Origin: Pseudomonas peli
GTDB taxonomy: Bacteria; Pseudomonadota; Gammaproteobacteria; Pseudomonadales; Pseudomonadaceae
Length of the DNA stretch: 64,000 nucleotides
Assembly: GCF_900099645.1 (NCBI RefSeq)
Contig: NZ_FMTL01000002.1
Coordinates: forward strand, 188,334 to 252,333
Direction of reading: 5' to 3'
Position numbers and translations under genes: made by a program. Numbering within the stretch: position 1 is the stretch's first letter; every line of letters begins with the position of its first letter. Shown here piece by piece: positions 1 through 8,668 of the stretch. The notes beneath the pieces were generated by a model. That model was given only the letters and a program-made list of their open reading frames with translations. It was not told the DNA's origin and ran no database searches.

Positions 1-3
1 TTT

Positions 4-80
4 GCACTCATAGCTCAGCTGGATAGAGTACTCGGCTACGAACCGAGCGGTCGGAGGTTCGAATCCTCCTGAGTGCACCA
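4..80 (+). tRNA. tRNA-Arg(ACG)
   Basis: A complete cloverleaf is visible. The acceptor GCACTCA pairs with TGAGTGC and an encoded CCA lies at 78-80. The anticodon stem CTCGG/CCGAG encloses the loop CTACGAA, giving anticodon ACG. The T arm carries GGTTCGAATCC. In P. aeruginosa, Arg tRNAs of this kind lie between rsmA and mgtE, which fits the mgtE gene downstream here. This may be the last member of a tRNA cluster running off the left edge. Confidence 0.97.
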
Positions 81-88
81 AACAAGAA

Positions 89-116
89 GGGCCTGCAGCG
101 ATGCAGGCCCTTTTTT
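89..116 (+). terminator. Intrinsic terminator after tRNA-Arg
   Basis: Perfect 9-bp stem GGGCCTGCA/TGCAGGCCC with a GCGA tetraloop followed by six T. It lies 8 bases after the tRNA CCA end and would close the tRNA transcript. The A-rich left flank means it could also serve the convergent gene at 183-698. Confidence 0.9.
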
Positions 117-182
117 ATTGCGCATGCTTTATGGCTGCCGCCCGGCGGGGTGTCGTTGTACGACGTTAAAAGTGACTGTTGG

Positions 183-698
183 TCATTTTTTACTCGCCGA
201 TTTGCGTTTGGCCTTACCTTTGACGCAGCCGGCTTCATCGAAGCTGACGTTGCGCTTATTGCCTTTCTTACCCTGGTAAACGTATCGCGTTTGGCCGTTC
301 TGTTCGGTGACCTTGTCAGGCTTACCGAGGCTGCTCTCGACGTCGCTGCGGTTCATGCCCAGGCGTATCTGCTGTTTGATGATGGCGGCGCGTCTTTCGC
401 TACTGCTCAGGAGATTGCCGCAGCCGTCCTGCTTCACTCCGATCACTGTCAGCTCATACTCATCTTTCTTCTTGCTCTCGCGGCTGGCCTTGCGCGGTTT
501 GGCTAAAGGCACTGGTTTACCGCTGCCGGGTGTAGGGTTATAGGCCTGTTGCAGGCTTTGGCTGTGTTCGTTGGGGCAACCCTGGCGGGTGAAGGTGACG
601 TGGCCTTTGGCGTCTTCGCAGCGAAATACGGTTGAGCTGAGTGTGGGCAGCGGGCAAAGCAGAATGGCGCAGAAAGCTGCGCAGCGCAGTCCTTGCAT
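183..698 (-). CDS. DUF4124 domain-containing secreted protein
   Basis: A 171-residue protein. The start is set at 698 because GGAGG lies a few bases upstream, while a longer frame to 728 would add ten unlikely residues. The N-terminus (MQGLRCAAFCAILLCPLPTL) is a signal peptide. The next stretch, TVFRCEDAKGHVTFTRQGC, is the DUF4124 hallmark of small periplasmic proteins with a Cys pair. The rest is Lys/Ser/Gln-rich, with a C-terminal SmpA/BamE-like turn (RYVYQGKKG) and a basic tail. The gene is monocistronic and convergent with the tRNA. No function is known; the envelope location is inferred. Confidence 0.85.
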   Translation of the reverse strand: MQGLRCAAFCAILLCPLPTLSSTVFRCEDAKGHVTFTRQGCPNEHSQSLQQAYNPTPGSGKPVPLAKPRKASRESKKKDEYELTVIGVKQDGCGNLLSSSERRAAIIKQQIRLGMNRSDVESSLGKPDKVTEQNGQTRYVYQGKKGNKRNVSFDEAGCVKGKAKRKSASKK

Positions 699-1020
699 GG
701 TGCGTCCTCCGTGACGGTCCATATGCAAGGGTAGTCGATGCCTTTGTCCTCGCCAGGCGTGCCTTTGCCAGTGCCAGGCACGTCGCAGTTACAGATGTGT
801 AAGTGCGCTTAAGTTTGTTGTGCAAGCGCTTGTTCTAGGATTGTTTTTGTCACATGCAAAGCGCCTGGGCGGTGTTATCATTTGCCGCGTCAGCCCCGCC
901 GGGGCTTGTGGAAAACCACCATGGACTTACCCAGTAGTTACTCTGAATCTCGATTGTGCAATCACGTGTTGACTGATTGACCCTCTGTGGCGTGCGCTGC
1001 CGCTGGGGGTGGAGCGCGCC
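699..1020. other. Intergenic region and mgtE leader
   Basis: No gene is supported in these 322 bases, which separate the divergent DUF4124 gene and mgtE. Two small hairpins are visible: AGCCCC-GCC-GGGGCT at 892-906 and GTGG-AAAA-CCAC at about 908-919. They would lie in a long mgtE leader if transcription starts upstream of them. No match to the M-box or another Mg riboswitch was recognised. Confidence 0.5.
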
Positions 1021-2463
1021 ATGACTGAAGTAGAAGCAAAAAAACCGCAGGATAGCCTGCAGAACCGCCTGGCTCAGGTGGTTGAGCTGTTGCACCGGCA
1101 TAAGCTGGTCGAAGACCTGACCCACCGTCAGGAAGGCCAGCACCACGACCGGGTGGAAAACCTGGTGCATCGGCAGAACCTCGCCGAATTGCAACGCAAG
1201 CTCGATGAGCTGCACTCCGCCGACGTTGCCCACATCCTTGAAGCCTTGCCGCTTGATGACCGCCTGACTGTCTGGCAACTGGTCAAGGTCGAGCGCGACG
1301 GCGACATCCTCCTTGAAGTGTCCGATGCAGTGCGCGAAACACTGCTCGCGGACATGGACGACCACGAAATTCTCGCGGCGGCCAGGGACATGGACGCCGA
1401 TGAGCTGGCCGATCTGGCCTCCGAGCTGCCGCGCGATGTCGTGCATGAGCTGATGGAAACCCTCGATGCGCAGCAGCGTGAGCGTGTGCGTTCGGCGTTG
1501 TCCTACGAGGAAGATCAGGTCGGCGCGCTGATGGACTTTGAGATGGTCACCATCCGCGAAGACGTCAGCCTCGAAGTGGTGTTGCGCTACCTGCGCCGTC
1601 TCAAGGAGCTGCCAGGTCACACCGACAAATTGTTTGTGGTCGATTATGACGGCGTGCTCAAGGGCGTGTTGCCGGTTAAGCGCCTGTTGGTCAATGACCC
1701 GGAGAAGCTGGTCAGCGAGGTCATGGCCACCGACCCGGTGAGTTTCCACCCGGATGAGGATGGCTACGACGCCGCGCAGGCGTTCGAGCGCTACGACCTG
1801 ATCTCTACGCCGGTGGTGGACAAGAACGGTAAGCTGATCGGCCGTTTGACCATCGATGAAATGGTCGACCTGATCCGTGAGGAGAGCGAAAGCGAAGTCC
1901 TCAATATGGCCGGTCTGCGCGAGGAAGAAGATATATTCGCCTCGGTGTGGAAATCCCTGCGTAACCGTTGGGCCTGGCTGGCGATAAATCTGGTTACTGC
2001 CTTTATGGCATCGCGGGTGATCGGCCTGTTCGAAGATTCCATCGAGAAGCTGGTGGCCCTAGCGGCGCTGATGCCGATTGTTGCGGGCATCGGCGGCAAC
2101 TCGGGTAACCAGACCATCACCATGATCGTGCGCGCCATGGCGCTGGATCAGGTCAGTACCGGCAATACCTCACGGCTGATTCGCAAGGAGCTGGGTGTGG
2201 GGCTGGTGAACGGTATCGTCTGGGGTGGGGTGATTGGCGTGGTGGCATACCTGCTCTACGACAGCTGGTCGCTGGGCGTGGTGATGACCGCCGCGATGGT
2301 GCTCAACCTGCTGCTGGCGGCGCTGATGGGGGTGTTGATCCCTATGACGCTGGTGCGACTGGGGCGTGATCCGGCCTTGGGCGCCAGTGTGATGATCACA
2401 GCGGTCACCGATAGCGGTGGTTTCTTTATCTTCCTGGGCTTGGCCAGTCTGTTTCTGCTCTAG
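1021..2463 (+). CDS. mgtE: Magnesium transporter MgtE
   Basis: A 480-residue Mg2+ channel/transporter of the inner membrane. The start at 1021 has GGAG six bases upstream; a GTG at 1009 is possible but less likely. The order is the MgtE N-terminal superhelical domain (residues about 30-130, with LHSADVAHILEALP), two CBS domains (about 140-265, with VMATDPVSF and STPVVDKNGKLIG), then five membrane helices from about residue 320. The conserved pore region reads PIVAGIGGNSGNQ. Length and architecture are typical. Cytosolic Mg2+ sensing by the N and CBS domains is known for the family. Confidence 0.97.
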   Translation: MTEVEAKKPQDSLQNRLAQVVELLHRHKLVEDLTHRQEGQHHDRVENLVHRQNLAELQRKLDELHSADVAHILEALPLDDRLTVWQLVKVERDGDILLEVSDAVRETLLADMDDHEILAAARDMDADELADLASELPRDVVHELMETLDAQQRERVRSALSYEEDQVGALMDFEMVTIREDVSLEVVLRYLRRLKELPGHTDKLFVVDYDGVLKGVLPVKRLLVNDPEKLVSEVMATDPVSFHPDEDGYDAAQAFERYDLISTPVVDKNGKLIGRLTIDEMVDLIREESESEVLNMAGLREEEDIFASVWKSLRNRWAWLAINLVTAFMASRVIGLFEDSIEKLVALAALMPIVAGIGGNSGNQTITMIVRAMALDQVSTGNTSRLIRKELGVGLVNGIVWGGVIGVVAYLLYDSWSLGVVMTAAMVLNLLLAALMGVLIPMTLVRLGRDPALGASVMITAVTDSGGFFIFLGLASLFLL

Positions 2464-2553
2464 GTCGATGGCGCTTTCTCTACAGAAAATGTCTCATCAG
2501 TCGGGTTCGGGTTTGCTTCAAACGCTCGTTTCACGCTAAGGTCTTTCAGCTTT

Positions 2554-2574
2554 GCCCGGGATCTGTTCCCGGGC
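2554..2574 (+). terminator. Hairpin after mgtE, possible terminator
   Basis: An 8-bp GC-rich stem, GCCCGGGA/TCCCGGGC, with a 5-base loop about 90 bases after the mgtE stop. It has only a poor T tract (GCTCCTATCT), so termination would be weak or Rho-assisted. It separates mgtE from oadG. Confidence 0.45.
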
Positions 2575-2626
2575 GCTCCTATCTAATAATTAATGCAGCT
2601 CTTATGAAGCTACTAATGGAGCCAAG

Positions 2627-2878
2627 ATGACCCCTAGTGAACTCCTGCTTGAGGGTGTCGAGCTCATGCTGTTCGGCATGGGCTTCGTATATCTCTTTCT
2701 GATTCTATTGGTGCTGATGATCCGCGTGATGTCGTGGGTCATTGAGCGTTTCGCCGAAAAGACGCCCATTCCCGTATCCGTGCCATCGGCAGTCAAGCCG
2801 GTCTCTGACGAGCCGAGCGCTGATGTATTAGCCGCTATCCAATCCGCTATTCACCAGCACCGTGCCCGTCGCGGGTGA
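2627..2878 (+). CDS. oadG: Oxaloacetate decarboxylase gamma subunit
   Basis: An 83-residue single-pass membrane protein. One hydrophobic helix spans residues about 9-34, followed by a Pro/Ser/Val-rich linker and a short C-terminus with His residues (IHQHRARRG), as expected of OadG, where this end contacts the alpha subunit. The start has GGAGCC seven bases upstream. It is the first gene of oadGAB. The family is diverged, so identity rests on size, topology and operon position. Confidence 0.88.
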   Translation: MTPSELLLEGVELMLFGMGFVYLFLILLVLMIRVMSWVIERFAEKTPIPVSVPSAVKPVSDEPSADVLAAIQSAIHQHRARRG

Positions 2879-2903
2879 GTCAGGTTTGACAGGGAGCATC
2901 TGT

Positions 2904-4679
2904 ATGACAGCCGTAAAGAAAGCGCTCGGAATTACTGATGTAGTGCTGCGTGACGCCCACCAGTCGATCCTGGCTACCCGTGTGCGTCTGGAAGACATGC
3001 TGCCGATCGCGTCCAAGCTGGATCAGGTCGGTTTCTGGTCCGTGGAGTCTTGGGGTGGCGCAACCTTCGATGCGTGCATCCGTTACCTGGGTGAAGACCC
3101 GTGGCACCGTATCCGCGAGCTGAAAAAAGCCATGCCCAACACCCGCCAGCAAATGCTGCTGCGCGGGCAGAATCTGCTGGGTTATCGCCATTACGCCGAT
3201 GATGTGGTGGAAAAATTCGTCGAGCGCGCCGCCTTCAATGGTGTCGATGTGTTCCGCGTGTTTGACGCGATGAACGATCCGCGCAACCTGCAGACCGCTC
3301 TCAAGGCCGTCAAGCAGACGGGCAAGCACGCTCAGGGCACCATCTCCTATACCACCAGTCCGGTGCATACACTGGAAATGTGGGTCGACCTGGCCAAGCA
3401 GATCGAAGACATGGGCGCCGACTCTGTCGCGATCAAGGACATGGCCGGCATTCTGACGCCCTATACCGCATTTGAGCTGGTGACGCGTCTTAAGGCGACC
3501 CTGTCTATACCCGTACATATGCAGTGCCACGCCACGGCAGGGCTGTCATCTGTGGCCATTCTCAAGGCCGTGGAAGCCGGCATCGACAATGTCGACACCG
3601 CTATTTCCTCGTTGTCGATGACTTATGGCCATTCGCCGACTGAGTCTGTGGTGGCAATGTTCCAGGGCACTGAGCGCGATACCGGGCTTAACCTGGAGCT
3701 GCTCGAAGAAATTGCAGCCTACTTCCGTGAAGTGCGGAAGAAATACGCTAAGTTCGAGGGCAACCTTAAGGGTGTCGACTCGCGGATTCTGGTTGCCCAG
3801 GTGCCTGGCGGCATGTTGACCAATATGGAAGGCCAGCTGAAAGAGCAGGGCGCCCAGGACAAGTTCGACGAAGTGCTGGCCGAGATCCCGCGCGTGCGTG
3901 AAGACCTCGGCTTTATCCCGCTGGTGACTCCGACCTCGCAGATCGTTGGTACCCAGGCGGTGATCAACGTGCTGACCGGTGAGCGTTACAAGTCGATCAC
4001 CAAGGAAACCGCCGGCATATTGAAGGGTGAATACGGCGCAGCGCCGGCGCCTTTCAATAAAGAACTGCAGGCGCGGGTGCTGGATGGTGCTGAAGCAGTT
4101 ACCTGCCGTCCGGCTGATCTGCTTGAAGCAGAGATGGGCAAGCTAACCGCCGAACTCAAGGGCATTGCCAAAGAGAAGGGTATCAAGCTCGCTGCCGACG
4201 AAATCGATGACGTGCTGACCTACGCCCTGTTTCCGCAGATCGGCCTGAAGTTTCTGGAAAACCGCGGCAACCCAGCGGCCTTCGAGCCGGCACCGACCGG
4301 TAAGGAAGTGCCTGCTCGTGAAGCTGGCAAGCCTGAGGTTTACACCGTTGAAGTGGGCGGCAAGTCCTTCGTGGTGCAAGTCAACGAAGGCGGCGACATC
4401 GAAGGGCTCAAGGCTGTTGGTGGTGGCGCTAATTCCTCGGCAGCAGTAGCTGCGCCAGTGGGCGCCGGCGAGCCGCAGAATGCCCCGCTGGCCGGCAACA
4501 TTTTCAAGGTACTGGTGCAGCCAGGTCATGCCGTGGAAGAAGGGCAGCTGGTGATCATCCTCGAAGCGATGAAGATGGAAACCGAGATCCGTGCGTTCAA
4601 GGCCGGCACCATTGCTGCGGTCAACGTCAAAGTGGGTGATGCGGTGGCGGTGGGCGACAGCCTGCTGACCATCGGTTAA
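2904..4679 (+). CDS. oadA: Oxaloacetate decarboxylase alpha subunit (biotin-dependent)
   Basis: A 591-residue carboxyltransferase subunit that moves CO2 from oxaloacetate to biotin. The N-terminal TIM barrel has the metal-binding [10 protein letters not shown] motif, and MQCHATAG also matches the family. The middle holds the PYC/OadA conserved domain. An Ala/Gly-rich linker precedes the biotinyl domain, whose EAMKMET motif has the biotin-accepting Lys at residue 557. The start is at 2904 behind AGGGAG. The linked beta and gamma membrane subunits favour a decarboxylase pump over a pyruvate carboxylase B subunit. Confidence 0.95.
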   Translation: MTAVKKALGITDVVLRDAHQSILATRVRLEDMLPIASKLDQVGFWSVESWGGATFDACIRYLGEDPWHRIRELKKAMPNTRQQMLLRGQNLLGYRHYADDVVEKFVERAAFNGVDVFRVFDAMNDPRNLQTALKAVKQTGKHAQGTISYTTSPVHTLEMWVDLAKQIEDMGADSVAIKDMAGILTPYTAFELVTRLKATLSIPVHMQCHATAGLSSVAILKAVEAGIDNVDTAISSLSMTYGHSPTESVVAMFQGTERDTGLNLELLEEIAAYFREVRKKYAKFEGNLKGVDSRILVAQVPGGMLTNMEGQLKEQGAQDKFDEVLAEIPRVREDLGFIPLVTPTSQIVGTQAVINVLTGERYKSITKETAGILKGEYGAAPAPFNKELQARVLDGAEAVTCRPADLLEAEMGKLTAELKGIAKEKGIKLAADEIDDVLTYALFPQIGLKFLENRGNPAAFEPAPTGKEVPAREAGKPEVYTVEVGGKSFVVQVNEGGDIEGLKAVGGGANSSAAVAAPVGAGEPQNAPLAGNIFKVLVQPGHAVEEGQLVIILEAMKMETEIRAFKAGTIAAVNVKVGDAVAVGDSLLTIG

Positions 4680-4691
4680 GGGAGCGCGGTA

Positions 4692-5828
4692 ATGGATAAG
4701 CTCCTCAAGCTTTGGCAGAGCACGGGCCTGTACCACGTCGAGCCGGGTCAGCTGTTTATGATGGCGGTGTGCATCCTGCTGATCTATCTGGCGATCAAGA
4801 AGGGCTTTGAGCCGCTTCTGCTGTTGCCGATTGGTTTTGGCGGTCTGCTGGCCAACATCCCGGTAGCCAATATGGCCGAGGGTGCGGGTTTCCTGCACAT
4901 GATCTACGAGGTGGGTCTGCCCACCAGTATCTTCCCACTGCTGATCTTCCTCGGCGTCGGCGCCATGACCGACTTCGGGCCGATGCTAGCCAACCCCAAG
5001 ACCTTGCTCTTGGGGGCCGCGGCGCAGTTCGGGATTTTCGGCACCCTGATGGGCGCGTTGGCGCTGACGGCGTTGGGTATTCCGGGGCTTGAGTTCACTC
5101 TCAAGGAGGCTGCTTCCATCGCCATCATCGGCGGTGCCGACGGCCCGACCTCGATTTTCGTGACCTCCAAGCTGGCTCCACATCTGCTCGGTCCGATTGC
5201 AGTGGCGGCCTATGCTTATATGGCGCTGGTGCCCTTGATTCAGCCGCCGATCATGCGCGCACTGACCACCAAGGAAGAGCGTGCCATCGTGATGCAGCAG
5301 CTGCGGCCTGTTGGGCAGGCCGAGAAGATCATCTTCCCGATTGTGCTGTGCTTGCTGATCGGCATGCTACTGCCGGATGCGGCGCCGCTGATCGGCATGT
5401 TCGCCCTGGGTAACCTGCTGCGTGAGGCCGGTGTGGTCGAGCGTCTGGCCGATACCTCGCGCAACGCGCTGATCAATATCGTCACCATCTTCCTCGGCCT
5501 GACTGTGGGTTCGAAGTTGTCGGCGGATTCCTTCCTGCAGCTGAAAACCCTGGGCATCCTCAGTTTGGGCATGCTGGCGTTCTGCGCCGGTACTGCGGCA
5601 GGGGTATTGATGGCCAAGCTGATGAATGTATTCAGCAGCAACAAGATCAACCCGCTGATTGGCTCGGCCGGCGTCTCTGCGGTGCCGATGGCGGCGCGGG
5701 TGTCGAACAAAGTTGGGCTGGAAGCCAATCCGCAGAATTTCCTGCTGATGCACGCCATGGGTCCGAACGTGGCTGGGGTGATCGGCTCGGCAGTGGCAGC
5801 GGGTGTGCTGCTCAGCTTTGTCGGCTGA
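4692..5828 (+). CDS. oadB: Oxaloacetate decarboxylase beta subunit, Na+ pump
   Basis: A 378-residue polytopic membrane protein of the Na+-transporting carboxylic acid decarboxylase family. It decarboxylates carboxybiotin and exports Na+. The motif [17 protein letters not shown] (about residues 145-162) is the conserved re-entrant segment with the essential Asp. The C-terminal [15 protein letters not shown] and [14 protein letters not shown] are also family signatures. It starts 12 bases after oadA with GGGAGCG as the binding site. The operon closes with a strong terminator. Confidence 0.95.
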   Translation: MDKLLKLWQSTGLYHVEPGQLFMMAVCILLIYLAIKKGFEPLLLLPIGFGGLLANIPVANMAEGAGFLHMIYEVGLPTSIFPLLIFLGVGAMTDFGPMLANPKTLLLGAAAQFGIFGTLMGALALTALGIPGLEFTLKEAASIAIIGGADGPTSIFVTSKLAPHLLGPIAVAAYAYMALVPLIQPPIMRALTTKEERAIVMQQLRPVGQAEKIIFPIVLCLLIGMLLPDAAPLIGMFALGNLLREAGVVERLADTSRNALINIVTIFLGLTVGSKLSADSFLQLKTLGILSLGMLAFCAGTAAGVLMAKLMNVFSSNKINPLIGSAGVSAVPMAARVSNKVGLEANPQNFLLMHAMGPNVAGVIGSAVAAGVLLSFVG

Positions 5829-5842
5829 CTGTCACGCGCAAT

Positions 5843-5868
5843 AAAAAACCGCCTAAGGGCGGTTTTTT
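5843..5868 (+). terminator. Intrinsic terminator of oadGAB
   Basis: A perfect AAAAAACCGCC/GGCGGTTTTTT stem with a TAAG loop, 14 bases after the oadB stop. The A and T runs on both sides make it able to work in both directions. Confidence 0.93.
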
Positions 5869-5951
5869 ATTGCCTACCATCTCTGACGGCCACCTTGCAG
5901 GCCGTAGCGGAGCAAGGTTAAAAATGGCTCCCGGCCATTTTTATTGGCAGC

Positions 5952-5979
5952 AAAAAAACCGGCCTAGGCCGGTTTTTTC
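5952..5979 (-). terminator. Intrinsic terminator of amrZ
   Basis: A near-perfect AAAAAACCGGCC/GGCCGGTTTTTT palindrome just beyond the amrZ stop at 5994. The symmetry allows action on both strands, so it may back up the oad terminator. Confidence 0.9.
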
Positions 5980-5993
5980 TTTATGCAGCGCAA

Positions 5994-6311
5994 TCAGTCT
6001 TCTTCGGTAGCCATCTCGGCGTCGTGAGCAATCAATGCCACCAGGGCATTCTGCTGACGGCGTGACAGCTGGCGGAAGCGTTGCAACAACTCACGTTCGT
6101 GCAAGGACAGATCTGGGCTGTCCAAGCGCATGTTGAGGTCATCACCCAGAGCGCTTTCCTGGAGCATGCTTTGCTCAAGGCGAGCAATGATCTCCGAGTT
6201 CATGCTGCGGTGATGGTTACGTGCGACATCCGCAATGCGTTCGCGCATGCCATCGGGCAGACGAACTACGAATTTGTCAGCGGTACGGCTGGAATAGAGT
6301 GCTGGTTTCAT
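5994..6311 (-). CDS. amrZ: AmrZ-like ribbon-helix-helix regulator
   Basis: A 105-residue Arc/MetJ-type DNA-binding protein. The ribbon-helix-helix core [20 protein letters not shown] followed by [15 protein letters not shown] is close to P. aeruginosa AmrZ as I recall it, and the C-terminal part ([30 protein letters not shown]) matches the AmrZ tetramerisation region. The short N-terminal arm differs. AmrZ controls alginate, flagella, c-di-GMP and biofilm genes. In P. aeruginosa amrZ also neighbours phnC, which supports the call. An AlgU-like promoter lies upstream. Confidence 0.93.
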   Translation of the reverse strand: MKPALYSSRTADKFVVRLPDGMRERIADVARNHHRSMNSEIIARLEQSMLQESALGDDLNMRLDSPDLSLHERELLQRFRQLSRRQQNALVALIAHDAEMATEED

Positions 6312-6380
6312 AGGGCGCGTACATTAAACCGGTTAGTTTAGGAAAGCGATACTGGCAATGGGCTATAGGATTGTCACCGG

Positions 6381-6407
6381 TTTGACCGCCTATAGCACTA
6401 ACCGTTC
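6381..6407 (-). promoter_or_regulatory. Candidate AlgU/sigma-E promoter of amrZ
   Basis: Read on the minus strand, GAACGG is followed after exactly 16 bases by TCAAA. The extracytoplasmic sigma consensus is GAACTT-N16/17-TCnnA. It would give a leader of roughly 65 bases before the amrZ ATG. Known AlgT/AlgU control of amrZ in P. aeruginosa supports the reading, but the -35 matches only four of six bases. Confidence 0.5.
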
Positions 6408-6587
6408 AGCCAGAAAGCCGCTTAGATCAAGTATGACTCTATAGTCGATTGGTCGGTAAATTGACGCCAATCGCGTGTCGCATTTTGCGGTGAGTAAAGG
6501 CGTTATGCCAGCACCAGTCATCAGAAATGCGCCGTGCTGTGCAAAAAGCAAGGAAATTCACCCTCGCGTAGAAAAAACTTCAAGCAA

Positions 6588-6605
6588 TGGTCACGCAAGT
6601 GTCAC
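6588..6605 (+). promoter_or_regulatory. Pho-box-like PhoB site upstream of phnC
   Basis: Two 7-base direct repeats, TGGTCAC and GTGTCAC, are separated by four bases, giving the 11-bp period of a Pho box (consensus CTGTCAT-N4-CTGTCAT). An A/T-rich ATTAAT follows at 6611. It lies about 100 bases before phnC, as expected for phosphate-starvation control of phosphonate genes. Confidence 0.7.
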
Positions 6606-6704
6606 GGCCCATTAATCGGCCTGACACAGGATTTGCCTACCTTGGTCTACACCAGAAGGCGGCTTCACGCCGCGGTGTAACCGCTAATAAAAAGGAGGCA
6701 TTCC

Positions 6705-7541
6705 ATGAGCGCAGTGATCCGGGTTGAGAGCCTGAACAAAACGTTCGGCCGCAAGCAGGCGCTGTTTGATCTGGCGCTGTCCGTAGAACCCGGTGAAATG
6801 GTGGCGCTGATCGGAGCCTCGGGTTCCGGCAAGTCGACCTTGCTGCGTCATGTGGCCGGCCTGGCCTGCTGCGATCGCAGCGGCGGTGGCAGCATTCAAG
6901 TGCTGGGCCGTGAAGTGCAGGCCGCAGGCCGGCTGAATGGCGAAGTGCGCCGTCTGCGTGCTGACATCGGTTACATCTTCCAGCAGTTCAATCTGGTCGG
7001 TCGTCTCAGCGTGCTGCAGAACGTGCTGCTTGGTTGCCTGGGGCGCATGCCGCGCTGGCGCGGCACCCTCGGCCTGTTCAATGCCGAAGAAAAGCAACGT
7101 GCGCTGCAGGCCCTGGCCCGTGTTGGCCTGGCGGATCTGGCGCAGCAGCGCGCCTCGACCCTGTCCGGCGGCCAGCAGCAGCGTGTGGCGATTGCCCGCG
7201 CCCTGTGTCAGCGCGCCAAGGTAATCCTGGCCGACGAGCCGATTGCCTCGCTCGACCCCGAGTCTGCGCGCAAGGTCATGCAGATTCTTGCCGACATCAA
7301 CCGCGAAGACGGCACCACTGTCGTGGTCACCCTGCATCAGGTCGATTACGCCATGCGCTATTGCCAGCGCGCCGTGGCGTTGAAAGCGGGGCGTATTCAT
7401 TACGACGGCGCCGCCGCCGAGCTGCATGCCAACTTCCTTAACGATCTTTACGGGGCCGAGCTGCTAGACGAGCCGCAAAGCGCTGAGAAACCGCGCCGTG
7501 CGCGCAAACCGAAAGTCCCGCTGGCTCTGGCCAAAGCCTGA
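6705..7541 (+). CDS. phnC: Phosphonate ABC transporter ATPase PhnC
   Basis: A 278-residue ATPase of the phosphonate importer. Walker [10 protein letters not shown] is at 37-45, signature LSGGQQQR at 153-160, Walker B VILADEP at 173-179, and the H-loop is VTLHQVDYA. The start has AAAGGAGG nine bases upstream. It is the first gene of the phn operon, with phnD and phnE following. The Lys/Arg-rich tail after residue 250 is somewhat long for the family. Confidence 0.96.
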   Translation: MSAVIRVESLNKTFGRKQALFDLALSVEPGEMVALIGASGSGKSTLLRHVAGLACCDRSGGGSIQVLGREVQAAGRLNGEVRRLRADIGYIFQQFNLVGRLSVLQNVLLGCLGRMPRWRGTLGLFNAEEKQRALQALARVGLADLAQQRASTLSGGQQQRVAIARALCQRAKVILADEPIASLDPESARKVMQILADINREDGTTVVVTLHQVDYAMRYCQRAVALKAGRIHYDGAAAELHANFLNDLYGAELLDEPQSAEKPRRARKPKVPLALAKA

Positions 7542-7597
7542 GCTGCTCCCCTGTTATGCCAACCCCTGTATGTCCATCTGCACTAGGAGTGCTTTGC

Positions 7598-8602
7598 ATG
7601 TTCAAACGTATCAGTCGCGTTCTCGCCGCGTCCACGCTGCTGGCCGGTTCGGTTCTGGGCGCCGCCCAGGCCGCTGAGCAGGAAATCAATTTCGGCATCA
7701 TCTCCACCGAGTCCTCGCAGAACCTGAAAAGCATGTGGGACCCCTTTCTGGCAGACATGAGCCAGCAGACCGGCCTGAAGATCAAAGCCTTCTTCGCCCC
7801 TGACTACGCCGGGATCATCCAGGGCATGCGTTTCGACAAAGTCGACATGGCCTGGTACGGCAACAAGGCTGCGATGGAAGCAGTGGATCGTGCCAACGGG
7901 CAGATCTTCGCCCAAACCGTCGCGGCCAACGGCACTCAGGGCTATTACAGCCTGATGGTGGCGCACAAGGACAGCCCGATCAATTCGATCGAAGACATGC
8001 TGAAAAATGCCAAGACCCTGACCTTCGCCAACGGCGACCCGAACTCCACCTCGGGCTATCTGGTACCGGGCTACTACGTGTTCGCGCAGAACAATGCTGA
8101 CGCCAACAAGATCTTCAAACGCGCGCTCAACGGCAGCCATGAAGTCAACGCCCTGTCGGTTGCCAACAAGCAGGTCGATGTCGGCACCTTCAACAGCGAA
8201 GGCATGGAGCGTCTGCAAGTGACTGCGCCTGACAAGGCCGCTCAGTTGAAAGTGATCTGGACCTCGCCGCTGATCCCGTCCGACCCGATGGTCTGGCGCA
8301 AGAACCTGGACGACGCCACCAAGAACAAGCTGCGTGACTTCTTTATGACCTACGGCGACGAGCCGGCCGAGCAGAAAGTCCTGGCTGGTCTGCAGTGGGC
8401 CAAGTTCAAGGCGTCCGATGACGATCAGCTGCTGCCGATCCGCCAGCTGGAACTGTTCAAGAAGCGCACCGAAGTGGCCAACAGCGACAAGCTCAACGCT
8501 GATGACAAGCAGGCTCAGCTCAAGGAGCTGGATGCCGAGTTGGCCAAGCTGGAAAAGCGCATGGCTGAAATCGCCAAGCAAAGCCCTGCCAGCGCTGGTT
8601 AA
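7598..8602 (+). CDS. phnD: Phosphonate-binding periplasmic protein PhnD
   Basis: A 334-residue solute-binding protein. Residues 1-25 form a signal peptide ending AQA-A. The mature protein starts with INFGIISTESSQNLKSMW and contains TFANGDPNSTSGYLVPG, typical of PhnD, where conserved Ser/Thr residues bind the phosphonate oxygens. The C-terminus is a charged helix. AGGAG precedes the start at 7598. It delivers alkylphosphonates to the PhnE/PhnC importer. Confidence 0.96.
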   Translation: MFKRISRVLAASTLLAGSVLGAAQAAEQEINFGIISTESSQNLKSMWDPFLADMSQQTGLKIKAFFAPDYAGIIQGMRFDKVDMAWYGNKAAMEAVDRANGQIFAQTVAANGTQGYYSLMVAHKDSPINSIEDMLKNAKTLTFANGDPNSTSGYLVPGYYVFAQNNADANKIFKRALNGSHEVNALSVANKQVDVGTFNSEGMERLQVTAPDKAAQLKVIWTSPLIPSDPMVWRKNLDDATKNKLRDFFMTYGDEPAEQKVLAGLQWAKFKASDDDQLLPIRQLELFKKRTEVANSDKLNADDKQAQLKELDAELAKLEKRMAEIAKQSPASAG

Positions 8603-8612
8603 TCGCAGTGCT

Positions 8613-8640
8613 CGACCCGCCGCCCACGGCGGGTCGTTTT
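8613..8640 (+). terminator. Internal terminator/attenuator between phnD and phnE
   Basis: A perfect 10-bp stem CGACCCGCCG/CGGCGGGTCG with a CCCA loop and TTTTCTTCT tract, 10 bases after the phnD stop and about 30 bases before phnE. It is well placed to make the binding protein more abundant than the downstream permease and lyase, or to protect the phnCD mRNA 3' end. Confidence 0.75.
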
Positions 8641-8668
8641 CTTCTGCCGCTTGATTCGAGATGTTGTT

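Larger units (their letters stand above)
6312..6704. other. Divergent amrZ-phnC intergenic region
   Basis: These 393 bases hold no supported gene. They contain a candidate AlgU promoter for amrZ (6381-6407) and a Pho-box-like repeat for phnC (6588-6605). The segment near 6325-6340 has the small palindrome AACCGGTT close to the amrZ start, a possible autoregulatory site. Confidence 0.55.

Noticed and set aside
892..919. Mg riboswitch in the mgtE leader
   Set aside because: Two short hairpins only; no M-box features recognised.
850..1749. 299-residue frame antisense to mgtE
   Set aside because: Shadow of mgtE codon usage; no family motif and the sense frame is a full MgtE.
7583..8581. 332-residue frame antisense to phnD
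   Set aside because: Sense protein is a complete PhnD with signal peptide; the antisense frame is an effect of GC-rich codons.
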